NCBI GenBank assembly: GCA_005862225.1
Contig: SZXV01000002.1
Span: 310,001 to 374,000, forward strand
Direction of reading: 5' to 3'
Length of the DNA stretch: 64,000 nucleotides
From: Chlorobium sp.
Lineage (GTDB): Bacteria > Bacteroidota > Chlorobiia > Chlorobiales > Chlorobiaceae
Shown: positions 25,569 to 34,514 of the stretch, piece after piece
How the letters are laid out: each line of letters opens with the position of its first letter
Numbering within the stretch: position 1 is the stretch's first letter
Notes under the pieces: generated by a model
What the model saw: only the letters and a program-made list of their open reading frames with translations
Database searches by the model: none
What the model was told of the DNA's origin: nothing
Program-made: the position numbers and the translations under genes

Positions 25569-25853
25569 GTGAGGCAATTCAGTGTCGGCGATAAAATTAT
25601 TTACCATAAGCCAAAAAGCTCATTCCGCCCTGGACCGAGAGCAAGACAGGTGTATCCTCTTGAACACGGAGAGGCCTATCATTATGTGGTAGACAAGTTC
25701 TGGAAAGTTCACAAGGTCAATGATGACGGAACTCTTGATGTTGTTACCAGAACCGGAAAAACAAACAAGCTTCAGGCGACTGATCCGAATATCAGCAAAG
25801 TTCGTCTGTTTCAGCAGTTTTTGTATCGCAAGCGTTTTCCTGATCTGAATTAA
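25569..25853 (+). CDS. Conserved-looking small basic protein of unknown function
   Basis: A GTG at 25569, 6 bp after a strong AAGGAGGG, gives a 94-residue product. An ATG at 25533 would add 12 poorly folded residues. The protein starts RQFSVGDKIIYHKPK and has a compact beta-rich look (VDKFWKVHKVNDDGTLDVVTR), like a small SH3/KOW-type barrel, with many Lys/Arg. I do not recognise a family. Its stop shares TTAA with the convergent pentapeptide gene. Confidence 0.7.
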   Translation: MRQFSVGDKIIYHKPKSSFRPGPRARQVYPLEHGEAYHYVVDKFWKVHKVNDDGTLDVVTRTGKTNKLQATDPNISKVRLFQQFLYRKRFPDLN

Positions 25854-26932
25854 GGTTTTGCAAATATCGCCTGTTTCATGAGGGCCCATTTTGCGGTTGC
25901 ATGTTGGCCCGACGGCAAAATTGTCAGCTCAGAGAGTGTTGCATTGTTGAAATTAGCATCAATGATGTTTGCATCTTTCAAGTTTGCGCCTTCCAGCTTT
26001 GCGCCTTCCAGATTGGCATCAAACAGAGAGGCTCCCTCAAGGTTTGCTCCACTCAGGTTTGCTCCGTTCAAGTTAGCTCCGAAAAGAATTGCTTTCGAAA
26101 GGTTGCTTTTGCTGAGATCGGCATCTTTGAGAAATGCCCTGTCCAGGTTAGCTCCCTGTAGATTGGCGCCATGCATTTTTGCTGAGCCCAGATCTGCCCT
26201 GTGAAAATCGGCATTGACCAGATTGGCATTTTCCATGTCAGCGTTTTCAGGAGCATCAGCCTCGACATCTGCATAGGAAAGGGGTTCCTGTGGTTTGCTG
26301 TTATTGGTTTCGGCTTTTTGGGCAATGCGGGTATCAGGAGAGGCAGTTGTAATGGAGAGTCCTGAACGCTCGACAGATGGTGATGGGGCGCTGGCAGGCA
26401 AGGGACGTTCAGTTTCAGTTATAAATTGAGCGTTGTGCATTCTGCTCCATTGGGAAGAAGCTCTTTCTCCGGAAGGAAGTATGGTGTTGTTCGACAGGAT
26501 GGCGTCGGCAAGATTTGCCAGCTCAAGTGATATTGTGCCTTTAAGGTTAGCCCCGGCAAGATTTGCCCCAGTAAGATTTGCCTCAAAAAGATTGGCATTG
26601 GTCATGTTGGCCCCGGTTAAGTCTGCGTTTTCAAGCATGCTCCATCTGAGGTTCGAGCCCTGCATGTTTGCTTTAATAAGCCTGGCGCCTTTCATAAATG
26701 CTCCCCTGAGATTTGCCTTGACAAGAAAAGCCGAGGAGAGGTCGGCATTTTCAAGAGGCGCTCTGGAAAGGTCAGCAGCATGTCGAGGAGTTGAAAGACG
26801 CCTGGCATTCCATTCAGTGATATTCTGTTTGAGCAAGTTCAGAGTCTCCTGGTCGTATGCAAATGCAGTCTGGTACATTGAAAGCACTATTCCCGCCGCA
26901 ATAATTTTTGCCAGATACCATTTTTGTTTCAT
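25850..26932 (-). CDS. Exported pentapeptide-repeat protein
   Basis: The 360-residue product has a signal peptide (ending AFA near residue 25) and two blocks of A(D/N)LxX pentapeptides, about residues 58-140 and 230-335, which form right-handed quadrilateral beta-helices. A Pro/Ser-rich linker of about 80 residues separates them. Each block is followed by a similar LPSG(E/Q)(R/H)A capping sequence (residues about 157 and 341). The duplicated block-plus-cap design suggests internal duplication. The function is unknown; an envelope role is likely from the signal peptide. Confidence 0.88.
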   Translation of the reverse strand: MKQKWYLAKIIAAGIVLSMYQTAFAYDQETLNLLKQNITEWNARRLSTPRHAADLSRAPLENADLSSAFLVKANLRGAFMKGARLIKANMQGSNLRWSMLENADLTGANMTNANLFEANLTGANLAGANLKGTISLELANLADAILSNNTILPSGERASSQWSRMHNAQFITETERPLPASAPSPSVERSGLSITTASPDTRIAQKAETNNSKPQEPLSYADVEADAPENADMENANLVNADFHRADLGSAKMHGANLQGANLDRAFLKDADLSKSNLSKAILFGANLNGANLSGANLEGASLFDANLEGAKLEGANLKDANIIDANFNNATLSELTILPSGQHATAKWALMKQAIFAKP

Positions 26933-27109
26933 AAAAGGTCATGATTAATGTTACATCATTCAGGCGCCGGTCAGCTATGGCCACTGTCCTAAAAAGAAAT
27001 AAGGCAAATTACTTCTGGATTGAGAAACTCTCTTGTGCTTATGAGTGTTTCTAATTGTAATACATGATAAAAAAATTGTTTGGGATTGTAATAGTTTAAA
27101 TGGTGAATA

Positions 27110-27808
27110 ATGAACAGAGAAGGTCTCTACAAGGGTAAAGTTCTTGTGGTTGGGGCGACAGGCAAGAGCGGTCAGTGGGTGGTAAAGCGCCTTTTGCATT
27201 ATGGAGTGCCTGTAAGGGTGTTTTCGAGGGATCGGGAAAAGGCGCAGGGGCTGTTCGGTGAGGGCGTTGAAATTGTCACGGGCAAAATTCAGAGTAGCGC
27301 CGATATTGAAAGGGCGGTTGCTGGTTGCAGCGCTGTCATTTCGGCGCTTGGCTCCAGCGCAGTTACTGGTGAATCATCACCGGGAGAAGTGGATCGCGAT
27401 GGTGTGATCAGGCTTGTTGATGAGGCGAAGAGAGCCGGAGTAAAACATTTTGGAATTATCAGCTCTCTGGCGGTGACGAAATGGTACCATCCCCTTAATC
27501 TTTTTGGAGGTGTGCTGACGAAAAAATGGGAAGCGGAAGAGCATATTCGTGCGCTCTTTGCAAATGAAGGCAGATCGTACACTATCGTCAGGCCCGGCGG
27601 TTTGAAAGATGGGGAACCATTGCTTCACAAGCTCCATGTTGATACCGGTGACCGCTTGTGGAACGGGTTTATCAATCGCGCTGATGTGGCGGAGCTTCTT
27701 GTGATTTCGCTGTGGCTTGAGAAGGCTAAAAACAAGACCTTTGAAGTGGTCAATGACGTTGAGGAACCACAAGCGGATCTTGACAAATACTACGATGCGC
27801 TACCCTGA
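27110..27808 (+). CDS. NAD(P)-binding oxidoreductase, atypical SDR (NmrA-like)
   Basis: The 232-residue protein begins with a Rossmann fold: VLVVGATGKSGQWVVKRLL (GxxGxxG) at residues 9-27, then VFSRD for cofactor binding, GCSAVISALGS, and YTIVRPGGLKDGEP in the C-terminal half. This is the SDR_a5/NmrA pattern. In phototrophs such proteins occur in pigment or stress metabolism, but no specific reaction can be read from the sequence. It is isolated, facing the minus-strand symporter gene. Confidence 0.85.
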   Translation: MNREGLYKGKVLVVGATGKSGQWVVKRLLHYGVPVRVFSRDREKAQGLFGEGVEIVTGKIQSSADIERAVAGCSAVISALGSSAVTGESSPGEVDRDGVIRLVDEAKRAGVKHFGIISSLAVTKWYHPLNLFGGVLTKKWEAEEHIRALFANEGRSYTIVRPGGLKDGEPLLHKLHVDTGDRLWNGFINRADVAELLVISLWLEKAKNKTFEVVNDVEEPQADLDKYYDALP

Positions 27809-27818
27809 ATCAATGTGT

Positions 27819-29237
27819 TCACTGATCAGGGTTGTTCTGTTCAGACGTCAAGGTCTTGATGATGATATCCGTCATGAACGCTACAAGGATATTAAGCGTT
27901 ACTGACACAAGTATATACCATGTCCATGCCAGACCAAAGTGTTTCAGCACAAAGACAATAGCCATGCTTGCGATGAGGCCGGTGGCCAGACTAACCCAGT
28001 GAAAATTGCGTTTGCTTTTGGAAAGCAGAAAGAGTCCCAGCAGACCGCCATAGGTGAAGGAGGCGATTTCAAGACCAACCATGACAATCGCATTGCTGCC
28101 GGCATCAAACATGAGCGCAATAATAATCAGCAGAACAGCCCAGAACAGGCTGATCAGCCTTGACTTTCCGAGCGAAGAGTTTCCTCCAAGAATATCGTTG
28201 ACCGTGGAAGAGGCAAGTGAATTGATTGCGGAGCTGTGGGTTGACATTGCGGCTGACAGGACACCTGCGATCAGCAGGCCTTTCAGTCCAGCCGGAAGGT
28301 AGTGAACGATAAAAAAGGCAAATTCCCGGTCTTTTTCCATTGGCGCGCCATGCATGAACACAGAGATCAGTGAACCGGCAAGCAGAAAGACAGAAAACTG
28401 GAAAAAGACAAAAAAACCGCTTCCAATCATCGCTTTTCTTGCCGACCGAAGGTCCTTGCAGCCGAGCACCCGCTGCACCATCATGTAATCGACGCCGTGT
28501 GAAGAGAGTGAGAGCAGGATGCCTCCGATAAAGGCGCTGAAAAAGGTCAATGGCTTGGTTAAAAAATGAGGATCAGGGTTAATAATGTTCAGTTTGCCTG
28601 CGTTTAAAAGCGATGTCAAAAGTGCAGGAACTTCCTGATCAATGCTCTTCAGGAGAAAAACGACAGAAAGCACTCCTCCGAGAAGGTAAAGGCTGAACTG
28701 GAAACTTTCGAGCCAGACAACCGCCTTGATTCCTCCTGACAGCGTATAGACAAGGGTGACGGCACCGATAATCATCACCGAGAGCGGGAGCGACCATCCG
28801 GTGACCACCTGAACAACAACCCCCGCAGCAAGAAATCGGATAGCATCGCCAAGTGTCCGGGTGACAAGAAAAACTACAGCCGCTACTTTCTGCATTCCTT
28901 GCCCAAATCGGAGCCCGATAATCTCATAAATCGAGCTGACGCCTTGCTTGAAGTACATCGGCAGCAGAATGGCGCTCACCAGAATTCTGCCGATAATGTA
29001 ACCCATTGCCAGTTGCAGGAAACTCCAGTCGCCCCTGTAAGCAAGACCGGGAACACTTACAAAGGTCAGGACTGATGTTTCAGAAGCAACGATGGAGAGC
29101 ATCGAGGCGATCCAGGGCAGATTGTGATTGCCGAGGAAATAGTCGTGGCTGCTTTTGTTACTTTTTCCATGCCAGAGACCGAAAAGAGTATTTCCAGCCA
29201 GAAACACAATAATGATAACAAGATCGATGGGCTGCAT
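27819..29237 (-). CDS. Sodium:solute symporter family protein
   Basis: The 472-residue protein has about 13 membrane helices and SSS-family sequences such as SETSVLTFVSVPGLAYRGDW (residues about 53-72), AVVWLESFQFSLYLLGG and AAMSTHSSAINSLASS, where the Ser/Thr residues contribute to sodium binding. It starts 13 bp after namZ in the same direction and is probably the last gene of the amgK-murU-namZ operon. Uptake of MurNAc or another wall sugar is a reasonable inference from context. Confidence 0.88.
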   Translation of the reverse strand: MQPIDLVIIIVFLAGNTLFGLWHGKSNKSSHDYFLGNHNLPWIASMLSIVASETSVLTFVSVPGLAYRGDWSFLQLAMGYIIGRILVSAILLPMYFKQGVSSIYEIIGLRFGQGMQKVAAVVFLVTRTLGDAIRFLAAGVVVQVVTGWSLPLSVMIIGAVTLVYTLSGGIKAVVWLESFQFSLYLLGGVLSVVFLLKSIDQEVPALLTSLLNAGKLNIINPDPHFLTKPLTFFSAFIGGILLSLSSHGVDYMMVQRVLGCKDLRSARKAMIGSGFFVFFQFSVFLLAGSLISVFMHGAPMEKDREFAFFIVHYLPAGLKGLLIAGVLSAAMSTHSSAINSLASSTVNDILGGNSSLGKSRLISLFWAVLLIIIALMFDAGSNAIVMVGLEIASFTYGGLLGLFLLSKSKRNFHWVSLATGLIASMAIVFVLKHFGLAWTWYILVSVTLNILVAFMTDIIIKTLTSEQNNPDQ

Positions 29238-29250
29238 AACGGCGAATAAT

Positions 29251-30417
29251 TTATGACATGTAAAGATGGAACTCAGGCTTCATGGCCGAAAAAGCAGATT
29301 CCTCTTTTTGCCATGAAGAGAGAATGGTTGCAACATCGCAGCCGTTCTCTATGGCAGAGCGGATATGGCTGTTTCCGGCAAGAAGGTCAAATGCCGGAAT
29401 GGTATCATTGAATTCGTAAACTCCGGCGAGAAACTGCACCTTTCCGGGATAAAGCTCATTGAGGGCAGCAGTCATGGCAACCCCTGTGGCAAACGAGCGA
29501 TAACGTGAATGGTCGGTCACCTGCTGCCAGATACCTCCGATAACTTCTCCGTAAAACTTGTGAAAGGTCGGCTTGAACCAGACCGGTCGAAACAGGACGC
29601 CCTCAAGACCATAAGCCCTGCAGCGTTCAGCAAGCTCAAACGGATGGACAAACGGAGCGCCCGAAAGCTGGAATGGAGTGGTCGATCCTCTTCCTTCTGA
29701 AACGTTGAGCCCCTCAAAGAGGCACATGCCGGGGTAAACTTCGGCGGTAGCAAACGTGGGCATGTTCGGGGATGGAGGAATCCAGGGAAGGCCAGTTTCA
29801 GGAAACAGCATGGAGCGATGCCACCTCTCCATGGTAACGACACTGAGGTTCACATCCAGCTTCTTGACATCCCGATAATACAGTGCAAGCTCACCGACGG
29901 TCATACCGTGGCGGACTGGCACGGGCAAGACTCCAACAAATGAACCGAATGCCGGATCGAGCCCGGGCCCCTCAACAATTTCTCCACCGAGAGGATTAGG
30001 GCGGTCAAGCACCCTGATCTCGATATCCCGGCCTGAAACCGCCTCCATAAACAGCGCCAGCGTATTGATATAGGTGTAGTAACGAGAGCCGACATCCTGA
30101 ATATCAAAGAGGATAAGGTCGAGGTCGTTAACCAGCGCTGTGTCGGGAATCAGCGTTTCCGCAGAGTCTCCATAGAGGCTCACCACCTCACAGCCAAGTT
30201 CAGGCTGGTAACTGACGGCTATCTGATCCTGCTCCGTTGCAAAAAGGCCATGTTCAGGGGAGAAAATTCTTTTGATGCAGAGCCCCTTCGCCTTCAAAAT
30301 ATTCCAGGAATATCTCAGGTCGGGAGTCAAAGAGGTCTGGTTGACAATCAGTCCGATGCTTCTGTTGCGCAAGCACTCTGTATTTCTGAGCAGGATGTCA
30401 AGCCCGGTTGCTATCAT
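29251..30417 (-). CDS. namZ: Exo-beta-N-acetylmuramidase NamZ (DUF1343)
   Basis: The 388-residue product has the DUF1343 core: IVNQTS, IFSPEHGLFATEQDQ, VSLYGDS, LILFDIQDVGSRYYTYI, RPNPLGG, VPVRHGMTVGELALYY and SEGRGSTTPFQLSGAPF. NamZ enzymes remove terminal MurNAc from peptidoglycan chains. I chose the ATG at 30417, which overlaps the stop of the upstream murU-like gene by 4 bp. The longer ORF upstream has no family similarity. No signal peptide is visible, so location is uncertain. Confidence 0.85.
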   Translation of the reverse strand: MIATGLDILLRNTECLRNRSIGLIVNQTSLTPDLRYSWNILKAKGLCIKRIFSPEHGLFATEQDQIAVSYQPELGCEVVSLYGDSAETLIPDTALVNDLDLILFDIQDVGSRYYTYINTLALFMEAVSGRDIEIRVLDRPNPLGGEIVEGPGLDPAFGSFVGVLPVPVRHGMTVGELALYYRDVKKLDVNLSVVTMERWHRSMLFPETGLPWIPPSPNMPTFATAEVYPGMCLFEGLNVSEGRGSTTPFQLSGAPFVHPFELAERCRAYGLEGVLFRPVWFKPTFHKFYGEVIGGIWQQVTDHSRYRSFATGVAMTAALNELYPGKVQFLAGVYEFNDTIPAFDLLAGNSHIRSAIENGCDVATILSSWQKEESAFSAMKPEFHLYMS

Positions 30418-31373
30418 AAGTCTTCTCTCTCTTGATTCGGTTCTTCTATTATGGTTATGCTGTACGGATCGACAACAGCATTGATAATGGATGATCCCGG
30501 TTTGACCGTCACTCCAGGGAGCAGGACTGAATTTCTGATGCTGCAGTGTGCTCCAATATGGCAATCTTTTCCGATGACAGAGCCGGAGATACTGGCATCA
30601 GGGCTGATAAACGCATCTGGAGAAATAGCGTGAGGCTGCATTCCGGCTGAAGCACCCATTTGTGTTGAGAGATTTCGGAGAAGACCTTCCGTATCAAGAT
30701 TTGCCTGCCAGTAGCTCTGCATGGTGCCAATATCCATCCATAATCCTTTATGCTGGTAAAATCCAAGTCCTCCGTTATCAATCAGTCCTGTAAATCCGGT
30801 ATCGACAATACTCGAATACTCTGTTTTCAAAAAACGGAAAATTTGGGGACTGAGAACGGATGTCCCTGTATAGATGAGCGATGATACAAGTCCCGTATGC
30901 CGCTGGTTTCTGAAGTCTTTGACCAAAGCGTTTTCGACGCCGACAAACCCGATGGTTTGCGCCGCCGGGGTTTCAAAAAGAGTCAGCGTTCCGGGAAAAC
31001 CAGATTGTTGATGATGAAGCATCAACGCCCTGAAATCAATATCGGCAATTATATCGCTGTTGACCAGAATAAAATCATGATCACCAAGCAGCTTTTCACA
31101 TTTTTTTAATCCTCCGCCTGTGCCGAGAATGACAGGCTCTTCTGAAAAAATGATATGCATCCCGGGAAAAACGTGTGATGCTATGACGTCTCTGACCATC
31201 CCTGCGTGATGGTGGATGTTACAGACAATTTCGCTGATTCCGGCCTGTTTCAACTGCACAATGGTGTAGAAAAGGGCGGGGATATTGAGAACAGGAATCA
31301 GCGGTTTTGGAATGTGACTGGTCAGGGGGTGAAGACGGGTCCCAAGCCCTGCGGCAAGGATAAATGCTTTCAT
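30414..31373 (-). CDS. murU: Sugar-1-phosphate nucleotidyltransferase, probable MurU
   Basis: The 319-residue product opens with KAFILAAGLGTRLHPLTSHI, the nucleotide-binding loop of sugar nucleotidyltransferases, and has LVNSDI for metal binding. About residues 250-310 form a left-handed beta-helix of hexapeptide repeats (SPDASISGSVIGKDCHIG). It overlaps both neighbours by 4 bp. With an AmgK-like kinase and NamZ on either side, MurNAc-1-P uridylyltransferase is the best reading. Known MurU lacks the hexapeptide domain, so a mannose- or glucose-1-P enzyme remains possible. Confidence 0.7.
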   Translation of the reverse strand: MKAFILAAGLGTRLHPLTSHIPKPLIPVLNIPALFYTIVQLKQAGISEIVCNIHHHAGMVRDVIASHVFPGMHIIFSEEPVILGTGGGLKKCEKLLGDHDFILVNSDIIADIDFRALMLHHQQSGFPGTLTLFETPAAQTIGFVGVENALVKDFRNQRHTGLVSSLIYTGTSVLSPQIFRFLKTEYSSIVDTGFTGLIDNGGLGFYQHKGLWMDIGTMQSYWQANLDTEGLLRNLSTQMGASAGMQPHAISPDAFISPDASISGSVIGKDCHIGAHCSIRNSVLLPGVTVKPGSSIINAVVDPYSITIIEEPNQEREDL

Positions 31374-32374
31374 GATGTGGCTCTCTCCAGCAGAGGCCGA
31401 AGAATCTCTCCGGCTCCCTTCAATTCGTTTCTTGCTTCAATATAATCAGGAAGATAGGCCAGCGTTGGAGCAATTGAATGTTCGAAAGAGTTGTTCTTTT
31501 TCACTCTTGTTTGGTAACAGAAGGTACCTATTGCCTTGATATTGCGCTGAAAAGCCATCACATCAAAATAGAAGAGGTATTCGTCAAAACTCATGGTGCT
31601 CAGTTCGTGACTGCGGAGAGCATTATAGTGATATGCCTTCAACTCTTCGGCCACGGTGGGCTCGAGCTTGACATAAGAGTCTTTTATCAATGAGGCAGCA
31701 TCATATTGAGGCAAGCCCATACGTGCATCCTGAAAGTCAATAATAACCGGCTTGTCATGGTAAACAAGAATATTGCGGCTGTGAAAATCTCTGTGGTTCA
31801 GAACAAAGTGTTGTGGAGTCACCAGAAGCGCCGCTATGGCTTCAAATTCATGACGTAATCTGCTGATCGATTGCGGGTTAAAATGATGCGCAAAGTAGTC
31901 AAGCAAGCCATGTTCAATAAAAAAATCAAACTCAAACATGAGTTTTTCCTGATCGAAGCTGTTGCGGAATGGCAGGTCGTGCTTGTTGCCGCCAATAGCC
32001 TGCAGGCGAATCAGGATATCAATGATCTTGCGATACAGTTCAGGAATGCTCTCTTCTGCTGGCGATCCGAACACGTTCTGCAGCAGCAGATCACCGCAAT
32101 CTTCAAGAAGCAGGATTCCATGATGAGTATCAAGAGCAAGGACAGCCGGAACGGAAATGGCATGACGTGATAACAGTTCGTGCACAATAAGAAACGGGTA
32201 ATTGCCTGCGGTTGATGCTTCAAATGCAGGATCATAACAGGCAATACAGGAGGTCTGCGCACCGCTAACCCTGAAATACTGACGACTTGAAGCGTCACCC
32301 TGTATTTTTGTAATCGAATGAGGGGTGCCGCAAGAGGAGGTATACAGCGCGGTAATATTTTTATGGATGACCAT
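31370..32374 (-). CDS. amgK: APH-fold sugar kinase, probable MurNAc/GlcNAc kinase AmgK
   Basis: From the ATG at 32374 the product has 334 residues, near AmgK length. It shows GDASSRQYFRV (the glycine-loop equivalent), LLEDCGDLLLQ, the catalytic HRDFHSRNILV and the metal-binding IDFQDARMG of the aminoglycoside phosphotransferase fold. AmgK phosphorylates MurNAc at the anomeric position for direct reuse as UDP-MurNAc. The 4-bp overlap with the nucleotidyltransferase gene supports a two-step pathway. Confidence 0.75.
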   Translation of the reverse strand: MVIHKNITALYTSSCGTPHSITKIQGDASSRQYFRVSGAQTSCIACYDPAFEASTAGNYPFLIVHELLSRHAISVPAVLALDTHHGILLLEDCGDLLLQNVFGSPAEESIPELYRKIIDILIRLQAIGGNKHDLPFRNSFDQEKLMFEFDFFIEHGLLDYFAHHFNPQSISRLRHEFEAIAALLVTPQHFVLNHRDFHSRNILVYHDKPVIIDFQDARMGLPQYDAASLIKDSYVKLEPTVAEELKAYHYNALRSHELSTMSFDEYLFYFDVMAFQRNIKAIGTFCYQTRVKKNNSFEHSIAPTLAYLPDYIEARNELKGAGEILRPLLERATS

Positions 32375-32441
32375 GGGAGAGTTTTCTGTCGGTCTCATTC
32401 TGATGAACGCAAAACCGCATCTCATACTATCATTGATAAAA

Positions 32442-32484
32442 AGCAAAAAAAAGCACCTCATACAGCAAAGGTATAAGGTGCTTT
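32442..32484 (-). terminator. Rho-independent terminator of csmB
   Basis: AAAGCACCTCATAC (32450-32463) and GTATAAGGTGCTTT (32471-32484) form a 14-bp stem with one mismatch. On the minus strand it is followed by a run of eight T. It lies 18 bp after the csmB stop. Confidence 0.88.
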
Positions 32485-32502
32485 GTCTTAAAAGATCAAC
32501 AC

Positions 32503-32730
32503 TTACTTTTTAGGAGCCAAGGCAGCAGAGATGTTCTGCAACACCTGATTGAGGGTGTTGATAACGTTGCCTACAAGCTCAGTAGCTGTTTTTCCAAGAG
32601 GCTCGGCAAGCTGTGCTGCAGTTTTGATACCGCTGTTCAGAAATTCAACCTGCTGCTGAGCAAGTTTGCCAAGTGTTTCAATCAGGTTGTTGATGGCGCC
32701 TGATACGTCGTTGCTTGTTCCGTTTGACAT
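32503..32730 (-). CDS. csmB: Chlorosome envelope protein, CsmB/CsmF family
   Basis: The 75-residue protein starts MSNGTSNDVSGAINNLIETLGKL and contains AEPLGKTATELVGN, ending ISAALAPKK. This is the pattern I recall for CsmB and its paralogue CsmF. These small amphipathic proteins coat the lipid monolayer of the chlorosome, the antenna of green sulfur bacteria. It is a strong taxonomic marker. The single gene with its own strong terminator suggests a highly expressed monocistronic unit. CsmB versus CsmF cannot be settled without alignment. Confidence 0.88.
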   Translation of the reverse strand: MSNGTSNDVSGAINNLIETLGKLAQQQVEFLNSGIKTAAQLAEPLGKTATELVGNVINTLNQVLQNISAALAPKK

Positions 32731-33031
32731 GGTTTTTATGGTTTTGGTTTAAGAAAAAGATTTTGTTAGAAAATTTTGCTCTGTTCGGAGCGTTTTCCTT
32801 TTATTTAATTCAATTTAAAACATTTTCATGCGCAGAACAAATAGAAAAATAGGTGTAGAACTCATCCAGTAAGCCTGAAAAAATGTTTCATGCAAATCTT
32901 GTCGAACCAGCCGGGCGTAACTTTTTTACAATTTCCGGCGTGTTTCAATGCCCAATATATGATTAATTACCTTATTTTAATACGAAATAAAGTGTTATCA
33001 AATTATTGCAAGCTTGTTTACAAAGAGGATA
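32731..33031. other. Divergent csmB/tadA intergenic region
   Basis: About 300 AT-rich bases between two divergent genes. It must hold the csmB promoter, but I see no convincing -35/-10 pair or operator. Confidence 0.5.
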
Positions 33032-33493
33032 ATGGATTTTACCTATTACATGGAATTGGCTTTTCGGGAGGCACTCAAGGCGTTTGAGCGTAAGGAGGTT
33101 CCTGTAGGGGCAGTTGTGCTCGATAGTAGTGGACATGTTGTTGGCAGGGGGTATAATCAGGTGGAATCACTCTGTGATGCAACTGCCCATGCTGAAATGA
33201 TTGCCTTGACCTCCGCTATGGCGACCATTGGCAGTAAATATCTTACCGATTGCACTCTTGCCGTTACTCTTGAACCCTGTCCGATGTGCGCCGGAGCAAT
33301 CGTCAACGCCAAAATCGGAAGAGTTATTTTCGGAGCCTATGATCCAAAAATGGGTGCTTCTGGTACCGTGATGAATGTGACCGGTTGTCAACAGCTCAAC
33401 CATCAGCCTGAAATTTTTGGTGGCATTATGGAGCATAAATGCCAGGCATTGCTGAAGGATTTTTTTCGGGAGCTTCGTCAGAATAATGGATAA
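33032..33493 (+). CDS. tadA: tRNA-specific adenosine deaminase TadA
   Basis: The 153-residue product has the zinc-deaminase signature: HAE (TAHAEMIAL) near residue 58, with its catalytic Glu, and PCPMCAGA near residue 88. VPVGAVV near residue 22 is also typical. TadA converts wobble adenosine 34 of tRNA-Arg to inosine. The ATG at 33032 preceded by GAGGATA is preferred over an ATG 18 bases upstream. Confidence 0.92.
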   Translation: MDFTYYMELAFREALKAFERKEVPVGAVVLDSSGHVVGRGYNQVESLCDATAHAEMIALTSAMATIGSKYLTDCTLAVTLEPCPMCAGAIVNAKIGRVIFGAYDPKMGASGTVMNVTGCQQLNHQPEIFGGIMEHKCQALLKDFFRELRQNNG

Positions 33494-33512
33494 TGGTCAA
33501 TGGTTCATTGAA

Positions 33513-34514
33513 TCACCCATTCTCCTTGAGCATATTCTTCAGTGAACTTGCCAGATGTGAAACAATATCCTGCGCCATACCGCTTCCGGTCGAAGGTGGC
33601 TGGATGGTATCAAGGCTTTCCATGCCCGCCTTTTTTACAGCTTTACTGATGGTTACAGACAAAATCGGGTTGCATTCCCTGATAATCTCTTTCAGCATGA
33701 ATGAGGCTTCAAACATACTTTGCTGAATAATCTCTTTTTTCTCCTCTTCAGTTGTGGCCTGGCAGTGACGGGTCGCAATAATACCGGCCAGGCAGGTGAG
33801 ATATGTGTTTGTGGATCCAGCCAGAAAAAGGTTAAGAAAAAAAGGTGTCAACAGGTTTCCGCCCGGGAGCAGTGACGAGAGAGTATTGCTGAACGAAGAC
33901 TGAATAATCGGTTTGATATGCTCAGGAATATCCTCCTTTTTAAAGTCCGAAAGTGGCAGGCATTCGTAAACGGCGCGCACGAGATCAATGAACTCTCTGA
34001 AATGCTGCTCGCGGTTGTGTATGGCGTAAACATGCCATAAGACCTTTATGTTATTGAGGAGCGAAGTCGTTGTTCCGTATGATGTGTTTTGGGCAAAGGC
34101 ACCCACAAAAAAGTTTTTTGTCGCGATTTTCCGGGTCATGTTGAGCGACTCAGTATCGAGAAGCTTAAGATTGGCACGCAACCAGCGCTGGTCTTTTGAG
34201 GTTTTTGACGGATCAGGATGCATGGGGTGCACAGGCTGTCGTCTGGCCATATAGCCGACATAGGCAGCCATCTCTTTCGAGTTTTCATCCTTCGGCATTA
34301 CCGGCTGTTTTGGAACAGAAAAAAAATGGAGCGCTGTGGATATTGCCGCAAGTATGATGGCGGAACTGACAAGCAGGAAGAGAGTGCCTGCGTAAGGGTG
34401 CAAAGAACGGCAAACAGCAACGACCATTGCAAGCTGGTTAACGGTAAAAACCACAACAAGAAGAATGAGGGCTGCAAGTGAGGTATAAAATAACCAGGTT
34501 GCTTTGCGTTTCAT
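33513..34514 (-). CDS. Membrane protein of unknown function
   Basis: The 333-residue protein has two N-terminal membrane helices (about residues 8-30 and 42-63). A hydrophilic part follows, then a hydrophobic Gly/Leu-rich stretch (about 215-250) and an amphipathic C-terminus. The layout recalls YcjF/DUF697-type proteins, but I cannot confirm the family. Its start overlaps the stop of the nitronate-monooxygenase-like gene by 4 bp (ATGA), so both are one transcription unit. Confidence 0.7.
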   Translation of the reverse strand: MKRKATWLFYTSLAALILLVVVFTVNQLAMVVAVCRSLHPYAGTLFLLVSSAIILAAISTALHFFSVPKQPVMPKDENSKEMAAYVGYMARRQPVHPMHPDPSKTSKDQRWLRANLKLLDTESLNMTRKIATKNFFVGAFAQNTSYGTTTSLLNNIKVLWHVYAIHNREQHFREFIDLVRAVYECLPLSDFKKEDIPEHIKPIIQSSFSNTLSSLLPGGNLLTPFFLNLFLAGSTNTYLTCLAGIIATRHCQATTEEEKKEIIQQSMFEASFMLKEIIRECNPILSVTISKAVKKAGMESLDTIQPPSTGSGMAQDIVSHLASSLKNMLKENG

